Source: Endobugula sp047619205 (GTDB lineage: Bacteria > Pseudomonadota > Gammaproteobacteria > Pseudomonadales > Cellvibrionaceae). Taken from it: a stretch of DNA of 26,521 nt. The notes below the pieces were generated by a model that made no database searches, was not told the origin of the DNA, and worked only from the letters and a program-made list of their open reading frames with translations. Below are positions 8,304-16,439 of the stretch, piece after piece (position 1 is the first letter of the stretch; every line of letters begins with the position of its first letter). The DNA lies in the NCBI GenBank assembly GCA_047619205.1, contig JBLHJR010000039.1, positions 1 through 26,521 of the forward strand. The letters run 5' to 3'. Made by a program: the position numbers and the translations under genes.

Positions 8304-9359
8304 ATGTTAGGTGTGGAGCAGTTGAAACAATGGGTTGCATCGGAGTTAAAAAAGCACGTTTCGGTTAAGTTTGATTCTGCTATGGAGTTAAGTCCATTGC
8401 CTGGTGATGCAGGTTTTCGTCAGTATTATCGGGTGAATACACAGCCAGTTTTATTAGCGGTAGCGGCCCCTCAGGCTTTGGGGCTTAGTGATTCGGCTGA
8501 GTACTTTTCATCGTTGTCGTCCATTTTTAGACGTCAGGGCGTACCTACGCCTATGGTACTTGCTTGTGATACGGCAAATAATCGCTTATTAATTGAGTGT
8601 TTTGAGGGCGATGATCTATACGATGAGCTGATATCGGGAAATGCAGATGCATTGTATGGGGAGGCTTTATTGGTACTGCTGCGCTTACAGCAAATTCCTC
8701 GTTCAAGAGTCAGTGTCGCTGAGTATGATAAACCCTTATTATTGAAAGAGATGGACTTGTTTCGTCAGTGGTTTGTCAGTGAACTATTAGCCTATACAGT
8801 ATCAATAGAAGAAGAACAGTTAATAACAGCAGCATTTGACTTTCTAGCCGAGCAGGCATTATCTCAGCCTCAAGTACTTGTTCATCGGGATTACCATTCG
8901 CGTAATTTAATTCATCGGGAGGGGAAAGCACCGGGAGTGATTGATTTTCAGGATGCGGTATGGGGGCCGATTACCTATGATTTGGTATCTCTGCTGCGTG
9001 ATTGCTATATTCGCTGGTCTCCGGAGGAAGTTCGGCAGTGGGCGATTGGTTACGGGAATATGGCCTATGAAGTAGGTTTGCTGCCGATGACGTCGAGCCA
9101 GCAATTTTTACAGTGGTTCGACACAATGGGTTTGCATCGGCATATTAAGGTCTTGGGTATTTTCGCTCGTTTATCACTACGAGACGGTAAACATCGTTAC
9201 TTGAATGATTTGCCGTTGGTTATTCGTTATGTATTAGAAATCGCTAATCAATATCCGCAAACTCAAGCATTTGCTAGCTTATTTGAAGAAAAACTCCTGC
9301 CTTTGTGCGAAAGACAGTCTTGGTATAGCGACTATGCTCGCGCGGGTGACCGCGAATGA
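8304..9359 (+). CDS. amgK: N-acetylmuramate/N-acetylglucosamine anomeric kinase
   Basis: AmgK phosphorylates the anomeric carbon of MurNAc (and GlcNAc) in the cell-wall recycling bypass described in Pseudomonas, which avoids de novo UDP-MurNAc synthesis and confers intrinsic fosfomycin tolerance. The product is an aminoglycoside-phosphotransferase-fold kinase with the Brenner motif HRDYHSRNL in its second half, followed by the metal-binding GVIDFQDAVWGP. The ATP-pocket GDAGFRQYYRV is near the N-terminus. The ATG at 8304 and the GTG at 8298 are both plausible; AGGGG at 8287-8290 is better spaced for the GTG. The gene overlaps murU by 4 bp (ATGA) and is divergent from lptD, the arrangement seen in pseudomonads, which supports this call over a generic phosphotransferase. 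Confidence 0.88.
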   Translation: MLGVEQLKQWVASELKKHVSVKFDSAMELSPLPGDAGFRQYYRVNTQPVLLAVAAPQALGLSDSAEYFSSLSSIFRRQGVPTPMVLACDTANNRLLIECFEGDDLYDELISGNADALYGEALLVLLRLQQIPRSRVSVAEYDKPLLLKEMDLFRQWFVSELLAYTVSIEEEQLITAAFDFLAEQALSQPQVLVHRDYHSRNLIHREGKAPGVIDFQDAVWGPITYDLVSLLRDCYIRWSPEEVRQWAIGYGNMAYEVGLLPMTSSQQFLQWFDTMGLHRHIKVLGIFARLSLRDGKHRYLNDLPLVIRYVLEIANQYPQTQAFASLFEEKLLPLCERQSWYSDYARAGDRE

Positions 9360-10036
9360 AGGCAATGATCTTAGCTGCTGGTCGAGGCGAGCGCATGCGT
9401 CCGTTAACGGATACTATACCTAAGCCATTATTATCGGTGGCCAATAAACCCTTAATTGTTTATCACTTAGAAAAAATAGCCGCTATGGAGATCACTGAGG
9501 TTGTGATCAATATTGCTTATCTTGGTGATAAGATTCGTCAAGCCTTAGGCGACGGTTCCCGTTGGGGCTTAACAATTCAATATTCTGAAGAGACTGAACC
9601 GTTAGAAACGGCGGGAGCTTTATTGCACGCACTGCCTTTATTGGGTGACACGCCTTTTTTATTGGTGAATGGCGATGTGTGGACTGATTTAAATTTTTCT
9701 TCCGTTGTTGACGTGCCACTAAATGATGCCTTGGCACGTTTAGTTTTTGTTAAAAACCCTGAGCATAATTTACAGGGTGATTTTTATATCAATGAAAATA
9801 ATTTAGTTGAACAAAGTACATCGCGATTAAGTAATACCTTCGGTGGAGTTGCATTAATTAGCCCTAAAATAATTAGCGGTTACCCAAATAAAAGAAGAAT
9901 ATTTCCATTAAAAGAGGTGTTTGATTATTATATTGAACAGCAGTTACTTGAGGGAATCGTTTATAGTGGGAAATGGTGTGATGTAGGAACCCCCGCTCGT
10001 TTGGCATCCTTAGGCGCTTTTTTGTTAACGGCGTAA
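9356..10036 (+). CDS. murU: N-acetylmuramate alpha-1-phosphate uridylyltransferase
   Basis: MurU converts MurNAc-1-phosphate and UTP to UDP-MurNAc, completing the recycling route begun by AmgK. The 226-residue product is a compact nucleotidyltransferase. The activation motif AAGRGERMRPLT is at residues 7-18, PKPLL at 22-26 holds the substrate-binding lysine, and LVNGDVW near 102-108 has the metal-binding aspartate. GKWCDVGTPARL is near the C-terminus. It lacks the extra C-terminal repeats of larger sugar-phosphate nucleotidyltransferases, as expected for MurU. The start codon overlaps the amgK stop, so the two are translationally coupled. Confidence 0.9.
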   Translation: MKAMILAAGRGERMRPLTDTIPKPLLSVANKPLIVYHLEKIAAMEITEVVINIAYLGDKIRQALGDGSRWGLTIQYSEETEPLETAGALLHALPLLGDTPFLLVNGDVWTDLNFSSVVDVPLNDALARLVFVKNPEHNLQGDFYINENNLVEQSTSRLSNTFGGVALISPKIISGYPNKRRIFPLKEVFDYYIEQQLLEGIVYSGKWCDVGTPARLASLGAFLLTA

Positions 10037-10125
10037 CATTTTCTCCTTGCTTATTTTGTTTGTCACATTTCTGTAATAGCTAATGTCTACAGTCTCACCT
10101 CCTTAATTCTGCTTTGGAGAATAGT

Positions 10126-12255
10126 ATGTGGCGTTCGGTTTTTGGTAAGTATCGAGGAATAGTTGCCGCCATTGGTGTCTTTATCATTCTTGATGCTGGC
10201 GTTCTGCTGCTTAATTTTTATACGACCTATCAAATATCAGATGACGCCCATGCGATTCATTTAGCTAATAGACAGTCAATGTTAAGCCAGCGTATATTTC
10301 ATAGTGTTGAACAGATGCGCGATGATTTACAGCACGGTCGAAGTTTTGAAGCTAGTCAAAGCAAACTGGCGGTTAGCTATAAGCAATTTGATGAGGTGTT
10401 AGATTCCTTTATTTATGGCGGAACCCTTATTGGTCAAGGCCAAGGTCAAGACGAATTGTTGCTTGATGATGGTTATCAGCTGTTAAGCGAGCAATATTTA
10501 ACGTCGGCAGAAGCATTGTGGAAACCATTCCGTTTTCTAGTTGGACCGTTGGTTTATGCAGAGTATTATAATGAAGATCTTGATCAGCAGAATTTGAAAG
10601 CTAAGGCAGACCTAGCGGTCAATTATGCATTTAATGTGGGAGATGAGTTGCTGGAATCGGTGACAAACTTTTCTCTTGCTGTTGAATCAAGAGCGCATAA
10701 AAAAGCAGTGAACTTGCGAATGGTGCAGGCAATTGCTATTGCGTTAGCAATTGTCAACTTTTTTATTATCTTGTTTCATTTTATTAAGCGTCTAAATCGT
10801 AGTGACGAGTCGGCAGAGAAGGCTAAAAGTGAGACGGCAGAAATTATGCGTACCGTTAGTGATGGATTATTTTTGTTGGATGAGCAATATAAAATGGGTT
10901 CTCAATATTCATCTAAGATGCAGCATTTATTTCGCCAAGAAGAGTTTGCTGGTGTCGATTTTTTTTATTTGCTAGAAGAGATTGTTTCGTTTGAAACTAC
11001 CGTTGTTGCTAAGGACTATATAGATTCACTTTTTAACGATAGAGTAAAGTCAAACTTAATGGATGAGCTTAATCCATTGCAAGAAGTGGAAATTAGTCTT
11101 GCCAATAAGCATGGTGTTAATAATCATTATTTCATGTTTAATTTTTCTCGTGTGTATCATAAAAACAAAATCATTCATTTGCTGGTTTCTGTGAAAGATA
11201 TTACAGAGTTGGTTGGCATTAGAAAAAAATTAGCAAGTGCTAATGATCAGTCTAGTCAGGAAGCGGAATCGTTTTTATTTCTGATGAACGTAGATAGTAA
11301 ATTGCTTAAAGAGTTTGTTTTGATATTAGATAATGGTTTGCATTCTATTAATGATGAGTTGGAAAAGCCGGAATATTCCACTACGGACTTTTCTGTCAAG
11401 CGCAACAAGATTAATTGTATAGCGCATTTATTGAAAGGCGAAGCCTCAATGCTCGGTTTAAGTATGGTTGAAGCGGGTGTACATGTGTTAGAAGATAAGT
11501 TGGCAATGTTGAATAAAAAGGAGCACTTAGAAGGTGATGATTTTTTACCTGTTACGGTAGCTTTACATGCGTTACTTAAAACATCTGCATCGATTAAAGT
11601 GTTTTCTTCTCGCTTTGTTAATCCATCTAATGCAGTACCCTTAAAGGCTGTCAACGGTGTGGTAGAGAAAAGTATTCAGTTGTCTCCCTTGCATACAGCG
11701 TTACTGGGTTTTGCGAAACGAGTGAGTGCTGATGTTAATAAAAAGGTGAGGTTAGACCTATCAAGGTTTGATGCTAATTTGATCCCTTCGGCTTCTATGT
11801 CGGTAATGAAAACGGTACTGATTCAGCTGATTCGAAACGCGATTGTGCATGGTTTAGAGAAATCTAAGAAGAGGCTTGAGCTAGGTAAGCCAAAAACAGG
11901 TTTGATTGAGGTGGTTGTTGAGAAGCTAGATGGGAATGTCATTGTTACTGTTCGGGATGATGGTAAGGGAATTGATTTTAATGCAGTTAAGCAGTATTTG
12001 TTAATGCAGGGGCAGTATTCGGCCGCTCAGGTGAATAAAATGGGTGCTCGTGAATTAGTAAGATTTATTTTTCAGCCAGGTTTTTCAACGACTAAGTATG
12101 TAGATAAGCATTCAGGGCGAGGAGTAGGTTTAGATGTAGTAAAATCATCTATTGATAGTGTTGGAGCTTATTTGTCCGTTAGTTGTAAAGCAAAATGTTC
12201 ATCTGAGTTTCGTGTCCGTATTCCAGTGATAGTAACGTTAGCAGCAATTGCATAA
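10126..12255 (+). CDS. Membrane sensor kinase: PilJ-like input, Hpt-like segment, CheA-type ATPase
   Basis: The start at ATG 10126 has GGAG six bases upstream and gives 709 residues. A first membrane helix lies at about residues 10-30. It is followed by a periplasmic region opening with HLANRQSMLSQRI, the signature of PilJ/NarX-type nitrate-sensor-like N-terminal domains, and a second helix lies near 200-220. A PAS-like stretch follows (about 238-365). An Hpt-like helix contains IAHLLKGEASMLGL, with candidate phospho-histidine about H434. The C-terminal third is a CheA-style HATPase: LIRNAIVHGLE N-box, RDDGKGID, and PGFSTT..SGRGVGLDVVK. No CheW-like P5 domain and no HisKA dimerisation helix is seen, so it is not a normal CheA. 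It precedes a CheY-like and a CheX-like gene. Ligand and output are unknown. Confidence 0.8.
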   Translation: MWRSVFGKYRGIVAAIGVFIILDAGVLLLNFYTTYQISDDAHAIHLANRQSMLSQRIFHSVEQMRDDLQHGRSFEASQSKLAVSYKQFDEVLDSFIYGGTLIGQGQGQDELLLDDGYQLLSEQYLTSAEALWKPFRFLVGPLVYAEYYNEDLDQQNLKAKADLAVNYAFNVGDELLESVTNFSLAVESRAHKKAVNLRMVQAIAIALAIVNFFIILFHFIKRLNRSDESAEKAKSETAEIMRTVSDGLFLLDEQYKMGSQYSSKMQHLFRQEEFAGVDFFYLLEEIVSFETTVVAKDYIDSLFNDRVKSNLMDELNPLQEVEISLANKHGVNNHYFMFNFSRVYHKNKIIHLLVSVKDITELVGIRKKLASANDQSSQEAESFLFLMNVDSKLLKEFVLILDNGLHSINDELEKPEYSTTDFSVKRNKINCIAHLLKGEASMLGLSMVEAGVHVLEDKLAMLNKKEHLEGDDFLPVTVALHALLKTSASIKVFSSRFVNPSNAVPLKAVNGVVEKSIQLSPLHTALLGFAKRVSADVNKKVRLDLSRFDANLIPSASMSVMKTVLIQLIRNAIVHGLEKSKKRLELGKPKTGLIEVVVEKLDGNVIVTVRDDGKGIDFNAVKQYLLMQGQYSAAQVNKMGARELVRFIFQPGFSTTKYVDKHSGRGVGLDVVKSSIDSVGAYLSVSCKAKCSSEFRVRIPVIVTLAAIA

Positions 12256-12265
12256 GGGGCTTATA

Positions 12266-12643
12266 GTGAAGTTAATGGTAGTGGATGATTCTCTAGCGAT
12301 TCGTCGAAAAATTGAACGCTGTGCTTGTATGCATGAAGGAATCACAATTATATCGGCGCCTGATGGGATGAGGGCAATAGATTTGTTTCGTCAAGCAATG
12401 CCAGAATTGGTTACCATGGATCTCACCATGCCTCATGTCGATGGTGTTGAATGTGTTAAGGCGTTGATGACGATTAATCCTGAAGCTCATATTCTAGTGA
12501 TATCGGCATTGTCGGATAAGGTAACTGCATTAATGGCGATTAAAAACGGTGCTGAAGGTTTTTTAAAGAAACCATTTTCAGACGAGGATCTCAATATGGC
12601 ATTGAAGGAATTACTGACAAAGGAGCCTCATAATGGTTACTGA
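12266..12643 (+). CDS. Stand-alone CheY-like response regulator
   Basis: This single-domain receiver of about 125 residues starts at GTG 12266. AAGGGG (12254-12259) overlaps the upstream kinase stop and has six-base spacing, so translational coupling is likely. Receiver landmarks are intact: D7-D8 acidic pocket, phospho-acceptor D52 in VTMDLTMP, S80 in VISALSD, and K102 in FLKKPF. No DNA-binding or enzymatic output domain follows, so it probably acts by protein interaction, as CheY does. It most likely accepts phosphate from the upstream kinase and is dephosphorylated by the CheX-like product, whose gene overlaps it by 11 bp. The target is not identifiable here; no flagellar or pilus gene is in the window. 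Confidence 0.9.
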   Translation: MKLMVVDDSLAIRRKIERCACMHEGITIISAPDGMRAIDLFRQAMPELVTMDLTMPHVDGVECVKALMTINPEAHILVISALSDKVTALMAIKNGAEGFLKKPFSDEDLNMALKELLTKEPHNGY

Positions 12644-13082
12644 TAGTGAGGTGCAAGTATTTATTGATGGGATTAAACATTACTTTGATACAGTGTCTGA
12701 TAGTAAGGCGGTTGTTGGTACGCCTTATTTGATTGATGCAGTTGAAGCACCATCTAATGATTATGTCGGTATTATTAATGTTTCTGGGATTAGAAATGGC
12801 AGTGTTTATTTTTCGTCCGCTAGAGCGATGTTGCGTCATTTACTCGTTAGTTTGGGAGAGGTGAAGGTTAGTTCGGAATTAGTTTTAGATATTGTTGGAG
12901 AAGTAACAAATACTATTTCTGGAAATGTTCGAGAGAATTTTGGTTCGCAGTTTATTATTTCTGTTCCTATTATTAAGGAAAAAAGTTCGGGTGTACTTGT
13001 CGGGACACAACACGATAAAGCCTTTACCATTCCATTCCGCTGGAAAACTTATACTGGGCATTTAGTAGTATGTCTTAATTAA
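12633..13082 (+). CDS. CheX-like phosphatase of receiver domains
   Basis: The 149-residue protein resembles the CheC/CheX/FliY family, which dephosphorylates CheY-type receivers. The catalytic pattern D/S-x3-E-x2-N is visible in LDIVGEVTNTISGN, with E90 and N93, and a downstream proline at P112 fits the conserved position. There is a single such motif, as in CheX rather than CheC. It overlaps the receiver gene by 11 bp and ends the three-gene cassette. The pairing of a dedicated receiver and a dedicated phosphatase implies a fast-resetting signal. The substrate assignment follows from gene order. Confidence 0.85.
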   Translation: MVTDSEVQVFIDGIKHYFDTVSDSKAVVGTPYLIDAVEAPSNDYVGIINVSGIRNGSVYFSSARAMLRHLLVSLGEVKVSSELVLDIVGEVTNTISGNVRENFGSQFIISVPIIKEKSSGVLVGTQHDKAFTIPFRWKTYTGHLVVCLN

Positions 13083-13129
13083 GTGGGTAATGTCGATGAC
13101 AGGAGGTGTGCATGTGGAGAAAGGCTGTA

Positions 13130-14020
13130 TTATAGTTCATCCTTAGACATTTCAATCATCATCCACTCTTTAAACGCCTTCATAGCAAAGGTCAGTTTGC
13201 GGTTTTTTTGGTATACGAGATAAAAGGCTTTGTCTAACTGTAAGCGAATATCAATAGGAATGATGAGCTCGCCTTGTCTTAGGCTTTCACTTGCTAGGCT
13301 CACGTCAGCAAGTGCAATGCCGATACCTTTAGTTGCCGCGGTAACGGCTAGTGAGCTACTTGAAAAGGAGATGTGCCGCTTTGATGGTTTGTACTCGATA
13401 TTAGCAGATTTAAACCATGCGAGCCATTCATCATTACGCTTTTTAACGAAAAACAGTTTATGTTGTAGTAAGTCTTCGGCGTTATTGATAGCGCCTTTTA
13501 ATAGTAGTTTTGGGCTGCAGACAGGTACGCGTTCAGAATGGCGAAGAAAATGTGTTTCGATATCTGGCCAGTCACCATGGCCAAAATAAACAGCGATATC
13601 AATCTCTGAGCGCGGAAAGTCGATAAGTTCAGTAGTGGCATTAATGTCTAATTCAATATCGGGATTTATTTCGTAAAAGCGGTCAATTCTTGGTAGTAGC
13701 CAGTGGTTTAAAAAGGCAGGCGTCATGCTAATATTTAATTCACCTGTATCGTGTGATGCGATAAGATTCTGGGTGCCTTTGTCGATTTCTTTAAAGGCTT
13801 TTTGTATGAATTTTAGGTATTGCTTGCCTGCCAAGGTTATTTCGACTTGTCTTTTCTTGCGTTCAAATAAGGGAATGCCCAAGAAGTTTTCTAGTGATTT
13901 AATTTGGTGGCTAATGGCAGATGGCGTCACAAATAACTCTTCGGCCGCCTTATAGAAACTACCGTTCCGAGCGGCAGATTCAAAGCTAAGTAAAGCATTT
14001 AGTGGTGGGAGGCGCTTAAT
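13130..14020 (-). CDS. LysR-family transcriptional regulator (GcvA-like), apparent ATT start
   Basis: The body shows a LysR winged helix (TPSAISHQIKSLE, then IPLFERKKRQVEITLAG) and a two-lobed co-inducer-binding domain. The LPPLNALLSFES and NGSFYKAAEELFV segments that normally open GcvA-like LysR proteins are encoded upstream of the first standard start, the GTG at 13930. No ATG, GTG or TTG exists in that frame back to the TAA stop. An ATT at 14020 is in frame, exactly where the family N-terminus begins, with AAGGA seven bases upstream (complement of 14028-14032). It gives 296 residues, the usual LysR length. Either ATT is the start or a former ATG has mutated; an internal GTG start would lose the first DNA-binding helix. 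The target genes are unknown. It is divergent from the DUF457 gene at 14239. Confidence 0.85.
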   Translation of the reverse strand: MKRLPPLNALLSFESAARNGSFYKAAEELFVTPSAISHQIKSLENFLGIPLFERKKRQVEITLAGKQYLKFIQKAFKEIDKGTQNLIASHDTGELNISMTPAFLNHWLLPRIDRFYEINPDIELDINATTELIDFPRSEIDIAVYFGHGDWPDIETHFLRHSERVPVCSPKLLLKGAINNAEDLLQHKLFFVKKRNDEWLAWFKSANIEYKPSKRHISFSSSSLAVTAATKGIGIALADVSLASESLRQGELIIPIDIRLQLDKAFYLVYQKNRKLTFAMKAFKEWMMIEMSKDEL

Positions 14021-14238
14021 GTTAGCATCCTTATTAGCGAAGTCATGTGAACAGTTTAGTGTGAATTAGGTGTTTTTCTTGCTGCGTTCAGCTTACTATA
14101 GATCTCGTTACTAAGGAATTATTTGTTTTTGTAAAGTTTTGATTTTAATTAGCTTTATTATTCGCTATCTCGTATATTCTGCGAGTGAATGCATACGCTA
14201 GATTAACAAAAGTTATTATTAAGTTGACGAGAGAAGTT

Positions 14239-15252
14239 ATGGATCCATTAACGCAGGGTATGCTGGGTGTAGTTGCTGCTCAGTCTTTCGCAAAGCCCAA
14301 GGTTTTATTGACGGCAAGCCTATTAGGCCTCTTGTCTGGAATGGCACCAGACATTGATATTATTATCCGCTCTACTACGGATCCCTTGTTGGCTCTGGAG
14401 TTTCATCGTCAGTTTACTCATTCATTATTTTTTATTCCTTTTGGCGGGTTTATTTGTGCTCTAGTCTTTTCTATTGTTTTTAGACCGTTGATCCGGCGGG
14501 CGGAATTGAGTTTCTTGCAAACGCTGTTGTATTGTACTTTGGGCTATGCAAGCCATGGTCTGTTGGATGCCTGTACGACGTATGGAACGCAGTTGTTGTG
14601 GCCGTTCAGTAATGCACGGGTAGCATGGAATACGATTTCTATTATTGATCCTTTATATACCTTGCCTTTGTTACTATTCATTATCTTAACGGTGGTGTAT
14701 CGCTCTAGGCGATTAGCGATGGCCTCTCTTGCTTGGATTGTTATTTATACTTCGGTGGGGATTGTGCAGCGAGAAAGGGCGGAAGCCTTTGGCTTGCAAT
14801 TGGCTCTTGATCGAGGGCATCAGCCGATTAGCTTGGAGGCTAAGCCTAGCTTTGCTAATTTATTGGTGTGGAAAATAGTCTATACAACAGAAAGTCATTT
14901 TTACGTTGATGCTATTCGAGCGGGTTGGCAGGCAAAGTATTATCAAGGTGATTCAGTTCGGAAGCTGAATGTAGGGCAAGATTTTCCTTGGTTAGATGCG
15001 GAGTCTCAGCAAGCGAAAGATATTGAACGCTTTCGTTGGTTTTCTAATGGCTATATCGCGATTTCACCGTATCATCCTCAGCGAATTATTGACATTCGCT
15101 TTTCTCTATTACCTAATGAAATTAGGGGGTTGTGGGGAATCGAATTAGATCAGTCCTTGGGCAAGCAAGCACATATACATTATGTGGCAGACCGTTCACG
15201 AGAGGGTAATACATTTACTCAGTTGTGGAAGATGATCGTTGGCGCAGAATGA
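14239..15252 (+). CDS. YdjM/DUF457-family membrane protein (metal-dependent hydrolase type)
   Basis: The protein opens with MDPLTQGMLGVVAAQSF, a hallmark of the membrane-bound metal-dependent hydrolase (YdjM/YbcI, DUF457) family. It carries the conserved GMAPDIDIII, HRQFTHSLFF and SHGLLDACTTYGTQLLWPF segments, whose His and Asp residues could bind metal. Four or five membrane helices occupy the first ~190 residues, and a soluble C-terminal part follows. I place the start at ATG 14239 (337 residues), because the 18 residues before it in the longer reading are not family-like. GAGA-type purines lie just upstream. No substrate is established for the family. The last 38 bp overlap the convergent VanZ-like gene, so antisense interference is possible. 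The lysR gene is divergent across 14021-14238. Confidence 0.85.
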   Translation: MDPLTQGMLGVVAAQSFAKPKVLLTASLLGLLSGMAPDIDIIIRSTTDPLLALEFHRQFTHSLFFIPFGGFICALVFSIVFRPLIRRAELSFLQTLLYCTLGYASHGLLDACTTYGTQLLWPFSNARVAWNTISIIDPLYTLPLLLFIILTVVYRSRRLAMASLAWIVIYTSVGIVQRERAEAFGLQLALDRGHQPISLEAKPSFANLLVWKIVYTTESHFYVDAIRAGWQAKYYQGDSVRKLNVGQDFPWLDAESQQAKDIERFRWFSNGYIAISPYHPQRIIDIRFSLLPNEIRGLWGIELDQSLGKQAHIHYVADRSREGNTFTQLWKMIVGAE

Positions 15253-15592
15253 AGTAACTAGTTATTATCCCCGTACCATTAGCCGCTAGATCCCAAAAAG
15301 ACATGGTGCGCCCAGTGTATGATTGGAGGATCTCTATTAGCCCGCTATAAATGAAGATGCCAATGGTTAATCTGGTAAATGTACTGGCAGTTTTTGTTGT
15401 TCGCCAGCCCAAAAAGGTGAAGAGTGTATAGCTAATACCGTGAGCAAGCTTATCGTTATAGGGTAGCTCACCTAAGTTGATGTGAGGCTTTAGGGATAAG
15501 CCTGTCACTAGTACAGCGTAGCTAATAAAAATAATAAGCGGTATATAATGATTGTCGCGCTGTATGTTAGACAGAAACTTTAGTAGATTCAT
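15215..15592 (-). CDS. VanZ-like family membrane protein
   Basis: The 125-residue product has four predicted membrane segments and the VanZ-like landmarks: NDKLAHGISYTLFTFLGW, with the conserved D-K-x-x-H, and a later EILQSYTGRTMSFWDLAANGTG stretch matching the family's E-x-x-Q...R...D-x-x-A-N-x-x-G pattern. VanZ-like proteins have no settled function outside the teicoplanin-resistance VanZ. It overlaps the eamA gene upstream by 26 bp and so appears to be the last gene of tcdA-eamA-vanZ. Its 3' end overlaps the convergent DUF457 gene by 38 bp. Confidence 0.8.
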   Translation of the reverse strand: MNLLKFLSNIQRDNHYIPLIIFISYAVLVTGLSLKPHINLGELPYNDKLAHGISYTLFTFLGWRTTKTASTFTRLTIGIFIYSGLIEILQSYTGRTMSFWDLAANGTGIITSYFILRQRSSSTTE

Positions 15593-16439
15593 AAATAGCT
15601 ACGCTGAGAATTATACTACCGCCAATAATAGTGGTAGCGCTAAGGTTTTCATTTAGTACTAGCCACGCAAAAAAACTACCTAGTACTGGTTGTAAACAGC
15701 TAACCATCGCCACTGTTTTTGCTGGAAATGTTTTATAGCTCTTTATTAGCATGGTATGAGCAATGGCGGTTGCTAATACCCCGAGAATAATCAGGTATAA
15801 CCATTGTTGGCTCTCTAGTAATAATAGTGATGCTGTGTCGACAAAGTAAAGCAGCATCATGGCAATACATAACATTTGATGTAACATCAGCGTATCGCTC
15901 GGTATCTCAGCGCAGTAATATTTTTGCAGGATATTCCTGAGAGTGAATAAAACAGCGGATGCGACGCCTGCGATAACACCGAGTAAAACATGGTTAGAAA
16001 AAAAGTTTACTGTATCGCTGAGGTGGTCGCTGATAATAATAAATAAGCCAAGCAGTACGACTGCGCCTAAGCCAATGTCTACCACTTTTAATTTTTTACG
16101 AGTAAATAGAGGTTCCAATAATATGGTCATGATCGGAAACGTGTACAGCGATAACATGCCAATGGCGACGGATGACGATTGCATAGCATAAAAGAAGCTA
16201 ATCCAATGCAGGCCCATTAAGATACCTATTCCATAGACAATAGCGGCAGATTTTTTGTTGGCTAGTGTTGCCGTACCTTTGGTTGCGAACATAAAGAGTA
16301 GTAGGGCAATGCCAGCAAAGATACTGCGAGCTTGGGTGATGGTAACTGCATCTAGGGGCATTCCATTAGAGAATAGTCCATTCAATCCCAATAGAAAAAT
16401 ACTGCTATAAAGTGTAATGTAAGCTGTCGATTGATTCAT
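15567..16439 (-). CDS. EamA/DMT-family permease
   Basis: The 290-residue, ten-helix protein has two EamA repeats. The first half contains FYAMQSSSVAIGMLSLYTFPIM, the second HTMLIKSYKTFPAKTVAMVSCLQPVLGS, the typical paired pattern of drug/metabolite transporters ending with a LNE.LS turn and a final helix. Substrate cannot be inferred. It overlaps tcdA by 4 bp upstream and the VanZ-like gene by 26 bp downstream, so the three are probably co-transcribed. It is not close in sequence to the partial EamA-like end at 1-144. Confidence 0.85.
   Translation of the reverse strand: MNQSTAYITLYSSIFLLGLNGLFSNGMPLDAVTITQARSIFAGIALLLFMFATKGTATLANKKSAAIVYGIGILMGLHWISFFYAMQSSSVAIGMLSLYTFPIMTILLEPLFTRKKLKVVDIGLGAVVLLGLFIIISDHLSDTVNFFSNHVLLGVIAGVASAVLFTLRNILQKYYCAEIPSDTLMLHQMLCIAMMLLYFVDTASLLLLESQQWLYLIILGVLATAIAHTMLIKSYKTFPAKTVAMVSCLQPVLGSFFAWLVLNENLSATTIIGGSIILSVAIYESTKVSV

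Noticed and set aside
12293..13030. Minus-strand frames opposite the receiver and CheX-like genes
   Set aside because: They are antisense shadows; the plus-strand genes have intact active-site motifs and Shine-Dalgarno spacing.
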